Assembly (NCBI GenBank): GCA_019235885.1
Contig: JAFAKB010000002.1
Span: 1-46,980 of the forward strand
Source of the DNA: Candidatus Eremiobacterota bacterium
GTDB taxonomy: Bacteria; Vulcanimicrobiota; Vulcanimicrobiia; Vulcanimicrobiales; Vulcanimicrobiaceae
Length of the DNA: 46,980 nt
Direction of reading: 5' to 3'
Positions 30,522-38,762 of the stretch are shown here, piece after piece. Both the position numbers and the translations under genes were made by a program. The notes beneath the pieces are model-generated. The model was given only the letters and a program-made list of their open reading frames with translations. It was not told where the DNA came from and made no database searches. Position 1 is the stretch's first letter. The number at the start of each line of letters is the position of its first letter.

Positions 30522-31702
30522 GCGATCAGCCGGCCGAGAACGGCGGGCCGGAACGCGCGCTGCGGCGGCACGATCCCGGAGAGCGCGTCGAGCAGCGCGG
30601 CCCCCGCGTCCGGGAAACGAGCCAGCCGAACCGCCGCGCGCTCCGCCAGCGCCGGAACGTCGATCAAGAGCCCGATCGCTTTCGAGAGCCGCCGCCGCCA
30701 CGCGAGATCGCTCGCGCGCCAGCGCGCGTAGTCGTCGAAGGCGGAACGCTCGCTCGCCGCATCGCGCAACGCCGCGAGCAGCGCGGCGGCGGCGCGTTCC
30801 GCGCTGGTCAACGCGAGGAAGACGCCCTGCCCGGTGAAGGGGTCGAGGAAGCCGGCCGCGTCGCCGACCAGCAGCGCGCCGGCTTGCTGCGCACCGAGCA
30901 CCTCGTGCGCGAGCGGGCCGACCGAGACGCGCGGGCCGATTCGTTCGACGCCCTCGAAGGACCGAATCCCGCGCCCGAGCTCGGCGGCCGCGCCGTGAAT
31001 GCCCGCGTCGACGTCGGCCGACCACTGCGCGAGCCGGTCTTTCGGCACGACGACCATCACGTTGGCACGGTCCGGGCCGAGCGGGTTGATCGCGAAGTAC
31101 GCGCCGCCGCCGACGTACATCTCGACGTGCCCGTCGAGTCCCGCGAAGCCGGCATAGTGTCCACCGACCGCGTAACGCGCGGTGCGGCGCTGCGGTTTGG
31201 TCAGGCTCACGGTGCGGGCGATGACCGAGCCGACGCCGTCGGCACCGACCACGTAGCGCGCGAGGCGCTCGTGCGAACCCTCATCGCCGCGCACCACCAC
31301 GCCGACGCACTGTCCTTCGTCCACGACGATCTCTTCGACGCGCCCGCGTTCGAGCACCGCGCCGGCGCGAACCGCCGCGTCGAGCACGATCGCGTCCAGC
31401 ACCGCGCGCGCGCACGCCAGCGCGGCGCGCCGAAACGGCAGCGTCACCTCCGGCGCGCCGTCCGGCACCAGCCGCACGCCGCGCAGCGGCGCCGACCTCT
31501 CGCGCACCGCGCCCAGCACGCCGAGGCGGTCCAACGCTTCGACCGCACCGGCGTTGAGATACTCCCCGCACACCTTTCGCCGCGGAAACCGCGCGCGCTC
31601 GACGATGCGCACCGCGACGCCCTCGCGCGCCAGCAGCAACGCGGTCGCGCTCCCCGCCGGCCCGCCGCCTACGATGACGACGTCGTCGCGGCGCGCGTTC
31701 AT
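30518..31702 (-). CDS. FAD-dependent oxidoreductase, geranylgeranyl reductase family
   Basis: 394 residues from the ATG at 31702 (ATGA overlap with the methyltransferase). N-terminal Rossmann motif DVVIVGGGPAGSATALLLAREG, then RFPRRKVCGEYLNAGAVEAL, the C-G-E/D-x-L motif of the geranylgeranyl reductase/halogenase-like group. The middle has VVGADGVGSVIAR; the GD box is GALLVGDAAGFLDPFTGQGVFLAL. Members reduce isoprenoid double bonds or hydroxylate small molecules with FAD. Placed between a methyltransferase and the SRPBCC/ketosynthase pair, it probably tailors a lipid or polyketide-like product. Confidence 0.88.
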   Translation of the reverse strand: MNARRDDVVIVGGGPAGSATALLLAREGVAVRIVERARFPRRKVCGEYLNAGAVEALDRLGVLGAVRERSAPLRGVRLVPDGAPEVTLPFRRAALACARAVLDAIVLDAAVRAGAVLERGRVEEIVVDEGQCVGVVVRGDEGSHERLARYVVGADGVGSVIARTVSLTKPQRRTARYAVGGHYAGFAGLDGHVEMYVGGGAYFAINPLGPDRANVMVVVPKDRLAQWSADVDAGIHGAAAELGRGIRSFEGVERIGPRVSVGPLAHEVLGAQQAGALLVGDAAGFLDPFTGQGVFLALTSAERAAAALLAALRDAASERSAFDDYARWRASDLAWRRRLSKAIGLLIDVPALAERAAVRLARFPDAGAALLDALSGIVPPQRAFRPAVLGRLIA

Positions 31703-32376
31703 GCCGCCGGCTCGTCGGTGAGCGTCATGCGGAAGAACGGCTCGCGCCGCGCGCGCGGCGCGCGCCAGCCGGCTTCGCGCGCGAGGGCGAGCGCTTCGCC
31801 GGGCGTGTAGGCGCGGCGCACCGAGAGCGGCGCGTCGTGGCGGGTGAGGCGGTTGCGCGAGGTACGCGACCACAGCCACGTCGCCGCGAACGCGAGCGCC
31901 GAGCGGCGCAGATCGCACACCACCGGGCCCAGGCGCGCGACGCGGCGCAGCTCGCGCAGCAGCGCGCGCGCCTCTTCGGCGTCGAAGTGGTGCAGCGCGA
32001 GCGTGCACGTCGCGACGTCGAACGCGCCGTCGCCGAAGGGCAGCGCGCCGCCGTCGGCGCGCACGAACGCGAACTGCGCGCCCGCGCCGGTCTCGCGGCG
32101 CGCGATCTCCAGCATCTGCTCGCTGACGTCGAGGCAGGTCACGTGCACGCGCACGCCCCGGCGCGCGCCGTCGCGCACGAGCGCGAGCGCGACGTCGCCG
32201 GCGCCGCTGCCGACGTCCAGAACGGTGCGCGCCTCGAGCCGGCGCAGCGCGCGCACGACCGGCGCCGTGCCGCCGAAGTGCGCGTTCGCGAAAACCACGT
32301 CGCGCAGGTTCGCCTCGAGCTCGACGACGTCGTCGACGGGCTCGTCCATGAGCTCGCGGGCTATCGTGCGCCGCAC
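31699..32376 (-). CDS. Class I SAM-dependent methyltransferase
   Basis: 225 residues from a GTG at 32376, 5 nt after a GGAG site; ATG 32349 is a possible later start. Motif I VLDVGSGAGDVALALVRDG, motif II CLDVSEQMLEIAR, motif III region FVRADGGALPFGDGAFDVATCTLALHHF, then the LLRELRRVAR helix. This is the UbiE/methyltransferase-11 class, usual for small-molecule C or O methylation. The C-terminal part has the SVRRAYTPGEALALAREAGW pattern seen in methyltransferases next to FAD oxidoreductases in type III polyketide clusters. It is 18 bp downstream of the ferredoxin gene. Confidence 0.85.
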   Translation of the reverse strand: MRRTIARELMDEPVDDVVELEANLRDVVFANAHFGGTAPVVRALRRLEARTVLDVGSGAGDVALALVRDGARRGVRVHVTCLDVSEQMLEIARRETGAGAQFAFVRADGGALPFGDGAFDVATCTLALHHFDAEEARALLRELRRVARLGPVVCDLRRSALAFAATWLWSRTSRNRLTRHDAPLSVRRAYTPGEALALAREAGWRAPRARREPFFRMTLTDEPAA

Positions 32377-32394
32377 GCGAGCTCCGCCATCAGC

Positions 32395-32637
32395 TTACTT
32401 CTTGTACCACTCCGCGTTGATCTCGATGTAGTTCTTCCACTTTTCGGGGACGTCGGAGTCGGCGTAGATCGCTTCCACCGGACATGCCGAGACGCACGCG
32501 CCGCAGTCGATGCACACCTCGGGATCGATGAAGAGCATCTCGTCTTCCTCGTTGCCGTGAATGCAATCGACCGGACACACGTCCACGCACGACTTGTCCT
32601 TGGTGCCGATGCATGGTTCGGTGATGATGTAGGTCAT
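32395..32637 (-). CDS. fdxA: 7Fe ferredoxin (FdxA type)
   Basis: 80 residues from ATG 32637. Two Fe-S motifs: PCIGTKDKSCVDVCPVDCIH (3Fe-4S and part of the 4Fe-4S set), then VCIDCGACVSACPVEAIYAD (4Fe-4S). The C-terminus VPEKWKNYIEINAEWYKK is the standard FdxA tail. It is a small soluble electron carrier. Upstream of the ATG there is no SD (the sequence is CCTCCCC), so the mRNA may be leaderless or weakly translated. It is the first gene of the minus-strand run, 18 bp before the methyltransferase, so it may supply electrons to the oxidoreductase or to the DUF692 enzyme; that link is only inferred. Confidence 0.92.
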   Translation of the reverse strand: MTYIITEPCIGTKDKSCVDVCPVDCIHGNEEDEMLFIDPEVCIDCGACVSACPVEAIYADSDVPEKWKNYIEINAEWYKK

Positions 32638-32691
32638 CGCGGGGAGGGGTTGTGCGGGCGGCCGGTTCGCTCCTACCGGCAAAAGCCGGAA

Positions 32692-32721
32692 GCGCCCGTT
32701 CCCGGCGAAGGGGACGGGCGC
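32692..32721. terminator. GC-rich hairpin between the GlsB-like gene and fdxA
   Basis: GCGCCCGTTCCC (32692-32703) pairs with GGGGACGGGCGC (32710-32721), 12 bp with one G-T pair and a 6-nt loop. A second smaller hairpin CCGGC-AAAA-GCCGG lies at 32676-32689. They sit 26 bp beyond the GlsB-like stop and upstream of fdxA, all on the minus strand. No U-tract follows, so a Rho-independent terminator is plausible but not certain. Confidence 0.4.
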
Positions 32722-32746
32722 GCGGCGGCCTGGAGTCCGAGGCCGG

Positions 32747-33022
32747 TTAGTACGTCGGGGTGCGGCGGCCGGTGATGGCGCGCAGGATGAACAAGAGCAC
32801 CACCGCGCCGACGAACGCGACGACGATGCTCCACACGTTGAGGCCGGTGGCGCCGGTGTGGCCGAACGCGTTGAAGATCCACCCGCCGATGAACGCGCCG
32901 ATGAGCCCGATGATGATGTCGCCGATGATGCCGCCCGGGCCTTCGCCCGGCACGACGTATTTCGCGAGGAACCCGGCGATGAGACCGACGATCAGCCAGG
33001 CGAGAATTGTTCCGATGTCCAT
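32747..33022 (-). CDS. GlsB/YeaQ/YmgE family membrane protein
   Basis: 91 residues with three membrane segments. [18 protein letters not shown]-like start, then [21 protein letters not shown], the typical Gly-rich double motif of the transglycosylase-associated (YeaQ/GlsB) family. The family is linked to stress response; its biochemical role is not settled. ATG 33022 has a loose AAAGGG about 10 nt upstream. It is divergent from the SIMPL gene across 131 bp that include an 8-bp inverted repeat (33108-33139). Confidence 0.9.
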   Translation of the reverse strand: MDIGTILAWLIVGLIAGFLAKYVVPGEGPGGIIGDIIIGLIGAFIGGWIFNAFGHTGATGLNVWSIVVAFVGAVVLLFILRAITGRRTPTY

Positions 33023-33107
33023 GTGTTGCTTGTACCCTTTCCCCGTCCCGTGGAAGTGAGCGGCCGTCGCCGCATGTGCCCCCGATACCTTCCCAAATCC
33101 AAAATTC

Positions 33108-33139
33108 CGAAACGGCGCACGCAGCGCTCGCCCGTTTCG
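33108..33139. promoter_or_regulatory. 8-bp inverted repeat upstream of the SIMPL gene
   Basis: CGAAACGG (33108-33115) and CCGTTTCG (33132-33139) are perfect complements separated by 16 bases, in the divergent gap between the GlsB-like gene and the SIMPL gene, 14 bp before the latter's ATG. It could be an operator or a leader hairpin over the ribosome site. I could not place a clear promoter beside it. Confidence 0.3.
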
Positions 33140-33153
33140 TTCTCGGAGCAACT

Positions 33154-33873
33154 ATGAACAGAATCACCGCCGCCGCGCTCCTGACCCTGCTCGCCGCCGC
33201 GGCGCCCGCGACCGCGCAAACGCCGGTTGCGCCGCGCCAGATTCCCGCCCAGATCACCGTCAGCGGCGAGGGCTCCGTCGACCGCGTGCCCGACCAGGCG
33301 ACCGTCTCGTTCGCGATCGTCACCAACGACGACGTCGCCGCCCGCGCGACCTCGGCGAACAACACCGCCTACAACGCCCTCGTCGCGCGGCTGCGCGGGC
33401 TGGGGATCGACGCCGCCGCGATCAAGACGACCTCGTACGACCTGAGCTACAACCAGCGCCCGCCGCAGCCGAACCCGCAGTTCCAGCAGCGGTACGGCTA
33501 CGTCGTCTCGCGCGGCGTCAGCGTCACGACGAACCGCACCGACCAAGCCGGGGCGATCGTCGACGCCGGCGTCGCGGCGGGGGTCAGCAACGTGAACGGG
33601 GTCGCGTTCGGCCTGCGCGACAGCCGCGGCGCCTATCGCGCGGCCCTGGCCGCGGCCTTCGCCGACGCGGAAGCGCAGGCGCAAGCGCTCGCGGCCGCGG
33701 CCCACCTGCGGATCGTGCGGGTCTTTTCCATCGGAGACGGCTCGTATGCGGTCCCGCGGCCGTTCGGTCCGATGACCGCGGCTTCGGCGCGGGCCGGCGT
33801 ACCGACCGAGATCCAACCCAGCGACCAGACGACCACCGCGACCGTCTCGGTCACCTTCCAAGTCGCACCCTAG
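33154..33873 (+). CDS. SIMPL (DUF541) domain periplasmic protein
   Basis: 239 residues from ATG 33154, with GGAG 5 nt upstream. The signal peptide ([22 protein letters not shown]) is cleaved after TAQ. The SIMPL domain is clear: [88 protein letters not shown] and the closing [10 protein letters not shown]. The family forms oligomers in the periplasm and is often linked to stress defence; the exact role is unclear. It stands 61 bp before the Clp-like gene and may share a transcript with it. Confidence 0.9.
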   Translation: MNRITAAALLTLLAAAAPATAQTPVAPRQIPAQITVSGEGSVDRVPDQATVSFAIVTNDDVAARATSANNTAYNALVARLRGLGIDAAAIKTTSYDLSYNQRPPQPNPQFQQRYGYVVSRGVSVTTNRTDQAGAIVDAGVAAGVSNVNGVAFGLRDSRGAYRAALAAAFADAEAQAQALAAAAHLRIVRVFSIGDGSYAVPRPFGPMTAASARAGVPTEIQPSDQTTTATVSVTFQVAP

Positions 33874-33934
33874 TGGGTTCGCGTCCGCTGGGCGGCCGAA
33901 ACCGGCCCCCGGCGGGGCGGGTAGGTGAAGGCAC

Positions 33935-35908
33935 ATGAAGACCGCGACCTGCGAGATCTGCCGGGCCAAGCCGGCCAGCACCCGCGATCTCGCCTTGCGG
34001 GGCGGCCGCTGGGTCGAGGCCGAGGTCTGCGAGGAGTGCGCCCGCAAGCGGCGGCGCGCTCCGCTCGCGATCCTGGGCGTCGCCGCCGCGGCAGCCGCGA
34101 TCTTCGGCGGCGCTGCCGTCGCGATCGACGCCGTCAACCGCCGCCGAGAGTCGGAGGCCGACCCGTCCGCGCCGCCGCCACCGGCGCCGCAGACGCTCGG
34201 CGATCTGAGCCGCGTCTTTCGCGGTCCTTCGACGCTCGGCCAGTACTCGCGCGACCTCACCGACGCCGCCAAGAAGAACGAGCTCGACCCGGTGATCGGC
34301 CGCGACGACGAGGTCGAGCGGGTCGTCTCGATCCTGGCCCGGCGCAGCAAGAACAATCCGGTGCTGATCGGTGAGCCCGGCGTCGGCAAGACCGCGATCG
34401 TCGAAGGGCTCGCGCAGCGGATCGCCCGCCGCGACGTCCCGCAAGCGCTGCGCGACAAGCGCGTGCTGGCGCTCTCGCTCGGCCCGCTGGTCGCCGGCAC
34501 GAAGTACCGCGGCGAGTTCGAGTCGCGCGTCAAGAAGATTCTCGACGAGGTGAAGCGCGCCGGCCGCGACATCATCCTGTTCATCGACGAGCTGCACACG
34601 CTCGTCGGCGCCGGCGCGGCGGAAGGCTCGCTCGATTTGAGCTCGATGATCAAGCCCGAGCTCGCGCGCGGCGAGCTGCAGTGCATCGGCGCGACGACGT
34701 TCGACGAGTACCGCAAGTACGTCGAATCGGATGCGGCGCTCGAGCGGCGCTTTCAGCCGGTGCAGGTCGACGAGCCGACGATCGAGCAGACCGTCGCGAT
34801 CCTGAAGGGTTTGCGGCCGAAGTACGCCGCGCACCACGGCGTGCAGATCGGCGACGACGCGCTCGAAGCCGCCGCGGCGCTCGCCGCGCGCTACATCGCC
34901 GACCGCTATCTTCCCGACAAAGCGATCGACGTCGTCGACGAAGCGGCGGCCGGCGCGGCGATGCGCGGCGAAGCGAACGTCGACGTCGAGCGCGTCGCCG
35001 CGGTCGTCTCGCGCTGGACGGGGATTCCGCAAGGGACGCTCACCGACGCGCAGCGCGCCGGACTGCTGGCGCTCGAAGAACAGCTCACCACGCGCGTCGT
35101 GGGCCAGGACGCGGCGGTGCGGTCCGTCTCAGAGGCGATCCGCCGCGCGCGCGCCGGCTTGAAAGACCCGCGCAAGCCGGTCGGCGGGTTCTTGTTCATC
35201 GGCCCCAGCGGGGTCGGCAAGACCGAGCTCGCGCGCGCGCTCGCGCACGCGCTGTTCGGGACCGACGACGCGCTCGTGCGGCTCGACCTCTCGGAGTACA
35301 CCGAGGCGCACACGATCTCGCGGCTGCTCGGCGCGCCGCCCGGCTATCAAGGCCACGACGAGCCGGGCCAGCTCACGGAGCCGATCCGCCGCCGGCCGTA
35401 CTCCGTCGTGCTCTTCGACGAGATCGAGAAGGCGCACCCGGACGTCGCCGCGATATTGCTGCAGATCCTCGACGACGGCCGTGTCACCGACGCGAAAGGC
35501 CGCACGATCGATTTCCGCCACGCGATCCTCGTGCTGACCTCGAACGTCGACCGCCAGGAGGTCGAAGCGACGCTGCGGCCGGAGCTGCTGGACCGCATCG
35601 ACGAGATCGTGGTGTTCAACGATCTCGGTCCGCGCGAGATCGAGCAGATCGTCGCGCTGCAGGTCGCGCTGCTCGCCGAACGGCTCGGCGCGCACGCGAT
35701 GCGGCTCGACCTCTCCGACCCGGCCCGAAGCTTTCTCGCCAAAGAGTCTTCCTCGCAGGGCAGCGGCGCGCGCTACGTCGCGCGCGCGATCGCCCGCCAC
35801 GTCACCACGCCGCTCTCCGAGGCGATCCTGCGCGGACGCCTCGCCGGCGGCCACACCGCGCGCGTCGACTACGACGGCCGCGCGATCACCGTCGAGGCTG
35901 CCGCATGA
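33935..35908 (+). CDS. Membrane-anchored double-AAA+ Clp-like ATPase with N-terminal Cys4 motif
   Basis: 657 residues. Residues 1-40 hold two CxxC pairs (Cys6/Cys9, Cys32/Cys35), a zinc-ribbon-like knuckle; 42-64 form a membrane helix. D1 begins near 100: Walker A GEPGVGKT (146-153), pore loop TKYRGEFE, Walker [10 protein letters not shown]2: Walker [10 protein letters not shown] (423-431), PPGYQGHDE pore loop, Walker [12 protein letters not shown], sensor 2 GSGARYV. Absent are the Clp N-repeats, the coiled M-domain (only about 20 residues between D1 and WTGIP) and the ClpP-docking loop: [22 protein letters not shown] is cut short where IGF/IGL belongs. It therefore looks like a membrane unfoldase that does not dock ClpP. 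Confidence 0.9.
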   Translation: MKTATCEICRAKPASTRDLALRGGRWVEAEVCEECARKRRRAPLAILGVAAAAAAIFGGAAVAIDAVNRRRESEADPSAPPPPAPQTLGDLSRVFRGPSTLGQYSRDLTDAAKKNELDPVIGRDDEVERVVSILARRSKNNPVLIGEPGVGKTAIVEGLAQRIARRDVPQALRDKRVLALSLGPLVAGTKYRGEFESRVKKILDEVKRAGRDIILFIDELHTLVGAGAAEGSLDLSSMIKPELARGELQCIGATTFDEYRKYVESDAALERRFQPVQVDEPTIEQTVAILKGLRPKYAAHHGVQIGDDALEAAAALAARYIADRYLPDKAIDVVDEAAAGAAMRGEANVDVERVAAVVSRWTGIPQGTLTDAQRAGLLALEEQLTTRVVGQDAAVRSVSEAIRRARAGLKDPRKPVGGFLFIGPSGVGKTELARALAHALFGTDDALVRLDLSEYTEAHTISRLLGAPPGYQGHDEPGQLTEPIRRRPYSVVLFDEIEKAHPDVAAILLQILDDGRVTDAKGRTIDFRHAILVLTSNVDRQEVEATLRPELLDRIDEIVVFNDLGPREIEQIVALQVALLAERLGAHAMRLDLSDPARSFLAKESSSQGSGARYVARAIARHVTTPLSEAILRGRLAGGHTARVDYDGRAITVEAAA

Positions 35909-36495
35909 TCAGAGCTCTTCTTCTCTCGCTCGCGCTCACCGCCGCATCGAGCGGCAGCGCGCTCGCGCAGACGGTGCCGCTCGGGCCGCCGCCCGCGCCC
36001 GGCACGCCGACCGCGAACCTGGTGCTCGACGCGATGCTCGCCGCCGCGCGCGCCGCGTCGCTGAACCCCACCGCGGCGAAGTCTGCGTCGCTCAACGCGA
36101 ACGCGGCGATCCAGCGCTACAACATGGGCGACGTGAACGGTGCGCGCGCCGCCGCGATCCAGGCGCTGATCGAAGCGAACCGCCTGCCGCAGACGAACAT
36201 CCCGGTAATCGTCTCGACGATCCCGCAGACCAGCGCCCTGCAAACGCAGCCGTTCCCGCTCGCCGGCGGCAGCATCGCCGCGCTCGACGCGAACGCCTTC
36301 ATCGCCCAAGCCCGCGGCGCCGTCTTCGCCTGCACACAGCAGCGCTCGCCGAACACCACCGCCGCGACGCAGCATCTGAACGCCGCGACCGCCGACGAGA
36401 AAGCCGGCAAATACCAAGACGTGCGAACGGAAGCGAAAGCGGCGGTCGACCTGTGCGCCGCAGCGCAGTCGCAGCTCAACCAGCAGCAGCGCTGA
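35905..36495 (+). CDS. Secreted Asn/Ala/Gln-rich protein of unknown function
   Basis: 196 residues from ATG 35905 (ATGA overlap with the Clp-like gene). Signal peptide [22 protein letters not shown], cleaved after ALAQ. The mature part is helical and Ala-rich (AAARAASLNPTAAKSASLNANAAIQRYNMGD, HLNAATADEKAGKYQDVRTEAKAAVDLC), with two cysteines (near 146 and 185). The second half looks like a TPR-like or helical-bundle repeat. No family is known to me. Its tight overlap with the membrane unfoldase suggests a shared periplasmic or envelope task. Confidence 0.6.
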   Translation: MIRALLLSLALTAASSGSALAQTVPLGPPPAPGTPTANLVLDAMLAAARAASLNPTAAKSASLNANAAIQRYNMGDVNGARAAAIQALIEANRLPQTNIPVIVSTIPQTSALQTQPFPLAGGSIAALDANAFIAQARGAVFACTQQRSPNTTAATQHLNAATADEKAGKYQDVRTEAKAAVDLCAAAQSQLNQQQR

Positions 36496-36498
36496 GCG

Positions 36499-36993
36499 CT
36501 ACTTCACGACGTCTTTGATCGCGGTTTCGATCTCGGCGGGGCTCATCTCGCCGAGCCGGAACGTGCGCACGATCCCGTGGCGGTCGATGAAGACGTGGAC
36601 CGGCATCGCGACCGTGTCGTACTGTTTGCCGACGGAGCCGCTGTCGTCGATCGCGACCAGGCTGTACGGATTGTTGTACTTCTTCTGAAACGCCGCCGCC
36701 TGACCGGGTGCGTCGAGCTCGTCGACGCCGACGACCTGCAAGCCTCGCTTCGCGTACTGCGCGCGCAGCTTCCCGATCGAAGGTGCTTCGGAATTGCACG
36801 GCCCGCACCACGAGGCGAAGAAGTTCACGTAGACCGGCTTGCCCTTGAGCGCGTCGAGCGAGACGTTCTTCTTTCCGTCCGGCGCGGGCAGCGAAAACGG
36901 CGGCGCGGGCTTACCCGCCTGCGGGATCGCGAGCGCGACGGCGGAGGTCATAGCGAACGCCGCGACGGCGGCGAGAACGGTATGGATGCGCAC
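36499..36993 (-). CDS. TlpA/ResA-like thioredoxin-fold protein
   Basis: 164 residues from a GTG at 36993 (AGAGAAAG site). Signal peptide MRIHTVLAAVAAFAMTSAVALA, then GKPAPPFSLPAPDGKKNVSLDALKGKPVYVNFFASWCGPC: the redoxin start with the active-site CGPC motif. Later VVGVDELDAPGQAAAFQKKY and the cis-Pro region VAMPVHVFIDRHGIV. It reduces disulphides in the periplasm, often for cytochrome c or other exported Cys proteins. It converges with the preceding gene across 3 bp and stands alone on the minus strand. Confidence 0.9.
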   Translation of the reverse strand: MRIHTVLAAVAAFAMTSAVALAIPQAGKPAPPFSLPAPDGKKNVSLDALKGKPVYVNFFASWCGPCNSEAPSIGKLRAQYAKRGLQVVGVDELDAPGQAAAFQKKYNNPYSLVAIDDSGSVGKQYDTVAMPVHVFIDRHGIVRTFRLGEMSPAEIETAIKDVVK

Positions 36994-37069
36994 GCTTTCT
37001 CTAACGCCGTCGGCCGACCGGTGGTTCCGGCGAGAGGGAATCCGCCTTCACAAGCGTAGGCTCGTGGCG

Positions 37070-37834
37070 ATGCGCTCGCCCGGCCTGGTTTCCATGATGC
37101 TGGTTTTCGCGCTGTCCCTCGTCGCGCCGCCCCCGGCGAGCGCGGCGACCGTCGACACGCTGGCCGCGCTGGCCGGCAGATGGCACTGCACCGACAACCG
37201 CGGGAGCTCTACCGAGCGCTACTACGCGCTGTTTCCAACGAGCGCTGCGCGCGTTGATATCGCCCGCACGCTGTACGGCCGCGAAGACGCGGTCGAGCCG
37301 GACGGTTCGCCCAGCGAGTCCTTCGAACGGATCCAGCAGCGGAACGACGGCACCGCAAGCATCGAGTCGGTCGAAGGGACCGGCACCGCGCGATCGACGA
37401 GCACCGCACCGCTTAGCTTCGTCGGAAACGGCCCGTCCGGAAACATGACGCTCACCTACGCCATCGATAGCGAAGACATGCAGCGCACCGTGAGTGAAAG
37501 CAAGACTACCTCCAGCGAGCGCTGCACGCGCGTCGCGGAGAAGCGGTTCGACGCGTCGTGTGCGCAGCCTAACATGCCGGCGACCGTCCTTCACGCGGAA
37601 GAGCCGGAGTGGCCAAGCGGCGCTCTCGCGGGAATGCGCGGAATCGTGTACGTTGTCATCGTACTAGACGAGCGCTCCCGCATTCTTTGGACCGACATCG
37701 CGAAGTCGGATAATTCGGTCTTCGACGAGGAAGCCGCCCGCGCGGCGCGTCTGTCGAAGTACCGGACGGAGGTCAAGAACTGCAAGCCCGTCGCGGCCAG
37801 GTACGTCTTCAGCGTCTCCTTCGGCGGGCATTAG
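37070..37834 (+). CDS. Secreted protein with a TonB C-terminal domain
   Basis: 254 residues from ATG 37070 (GTG 37064 is an alternative). Signal peptide (MRSPGLVSMMLVFALSLVAPPPASA). The middle (about 30-160) is a lipocalin-like or DUF-type beta domain with LAGRWHCTDNRGSSTERYYAL. The last 85 residues are a TonB C-terminal fold: PATVLHAEEPEWPSGALAGMRGIVYVVIVLDERSRI, then TDIAKSDNSVFDEEAARAARLSKY and CKPVAARYVFSVSF. It has no N-terminal anchor beyond the signal, so it is probably periplasmic rather than a true energy transducer. It is convergent with ribF. Confidence 0.75.
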   Translation: MRSPGLVSMMLVFALSLVAPPPASAATVDTLAALAGRWHCTDNRGSSTERYYALFPTSAARVDIARTLYGREDAVEPDGSPSESFERIQQRNDGTASIESVEGTGTARSTSTAPLSFVGNGPSGNMTLTYAIDSEDMQRTVSESKTTSSERCTRVAEKRFDASCAQPNMPATVLHAEEPEWPSGALAGMRGIVYVVIVLDERSRILWTDIAKSDNSVFDEEAARAARLSKYRTEVKNCKPVAARYVFSVSFGGH

Positions 37835-37841
37835 CGCGCGT

Positions 37842-38762
37842 TCAGACGACGCTCGGGAATTTCACCGTCGCGGCGTCGTCGCGCATCTGCGCGATCAGCT
37901 CGTCCGCCGAGCCGAAGCGCCGCTGCTCGCGGACGAACCGAAACTCGCGCAGTGAGAGCTCTTCGCCGTAGAGCGCGCCGTTGAAGTCGAGCAGCCACGC
38001 CTCCACGGTGCGCGTCCGGCCGTCGAAGGTGGGGTTCGTCCCGATCGAGACCAAACCGAAATAGTCGCGCCCGTCGTGCCGCCCCGTCGCGCGGTAGACG
38101 CCGTCAGGTGGCAGCAACTTATTCGCCGGCACGACAACGTTCGCCGTCGGAAATCCTAGATCGTGCCCCCGCCCCGCGCCGAACGAGACGAGACCGCGCA
38201 CCGTGTACGGCGCGCCCAGCAACCGGTCCGCCGTCGCCATATCCCCGGCTTGGATCGCCGCGCGAATGCGGGTCGACGAGACCCGCTCGCCGTCGTCGAG
38301 CGTGTTCGGCACGCCGACCATCTCGCGCTCGCGCTCGTGCAGGTGCGTGCGCGCGAACGCGACGTCGCCGGCCCGCTTGTGCCCGAACCGAAAGTTCGCG
38401 CCGACGACCATCGCGCGCGCGTTCAATCGTCCGATCAGCGTGTCGTCGAGAAACTGCGCCGGCGAGAGCGAGGCGACCGACGCGTCGAACGTCAGGACGT
38501 ACGCTTCATCGATCCCGGCGCGCGCAAACGCGTTGACGCGCTCTTCGAGCGTCGCGATCATCGGCGGTTCCTGACCCGGCCGCAAGAAAGCCGTGGGATG
38601 GTCGCGGAACGTCAGCACCGCGGTGCGCTCCTTGGCGCGGCGCAGCCGCAGCGCCTCGCGCACGATCGCCTGATGCCCGCGGTGAAAGCCGTCGAAGAAC
38701 CCGATCGCGACGACGAACGAGCGCTCCGGCGGCCGCTCCGGCAGCGCGTGATGGATCTTCAC
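37842..38762 (-). CDS. ribF: Bifunctional riboflavin kinase/FMN adenylyltransferase
   Basis: 306 residues from the GTG at 38762 (GTGA overlap with truB). N-terminal adenylyltransferase: VVAIGFFDGFHRGHQAIV, the nucleotidyl-transfer G-x-F-D-x-x-H-x-G-H motif, then VVGANFRFGHKRAGD and RVSSTRIRAAI. C-terminal riboflavin kinase: GRGHDLGFPTANV, the P-T-A-N loop, then VSIGTNPTFDG and VEAWLLDFNGALYGEEL. It makes FMN and FAD from riboflavin and ATP. It is the last gene of the rimP-ribF block, a usual position behind truB. Confidence 0.95.
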   Translation of the reverse strand: MKIHHALPERPPERSFVVAIGFFDGFHRGHQAIVREALRLRRAKERTAVLTFRDHPTAFLRPGQEPPMIATLEERVNAFARAGIDEAYVLTFDASVASLSPAQFLDDTLIGRLNARAMVVGANFRFGHKRAGDVAFARTHLHEREREMVGVPNTLDDGERVSSTRIRAAIQAGDMATADRLLGAPYTVRGLVSFGAGRGHDLGFPTANVVVPANKLLPPDGVYRATGRHDGRDYFGLVSIGTNPTFDGRTRTVEAWLLDFNGALYGEELSLREFRFVREQRRFGSADELIAQMRDDAATVKFPSVV

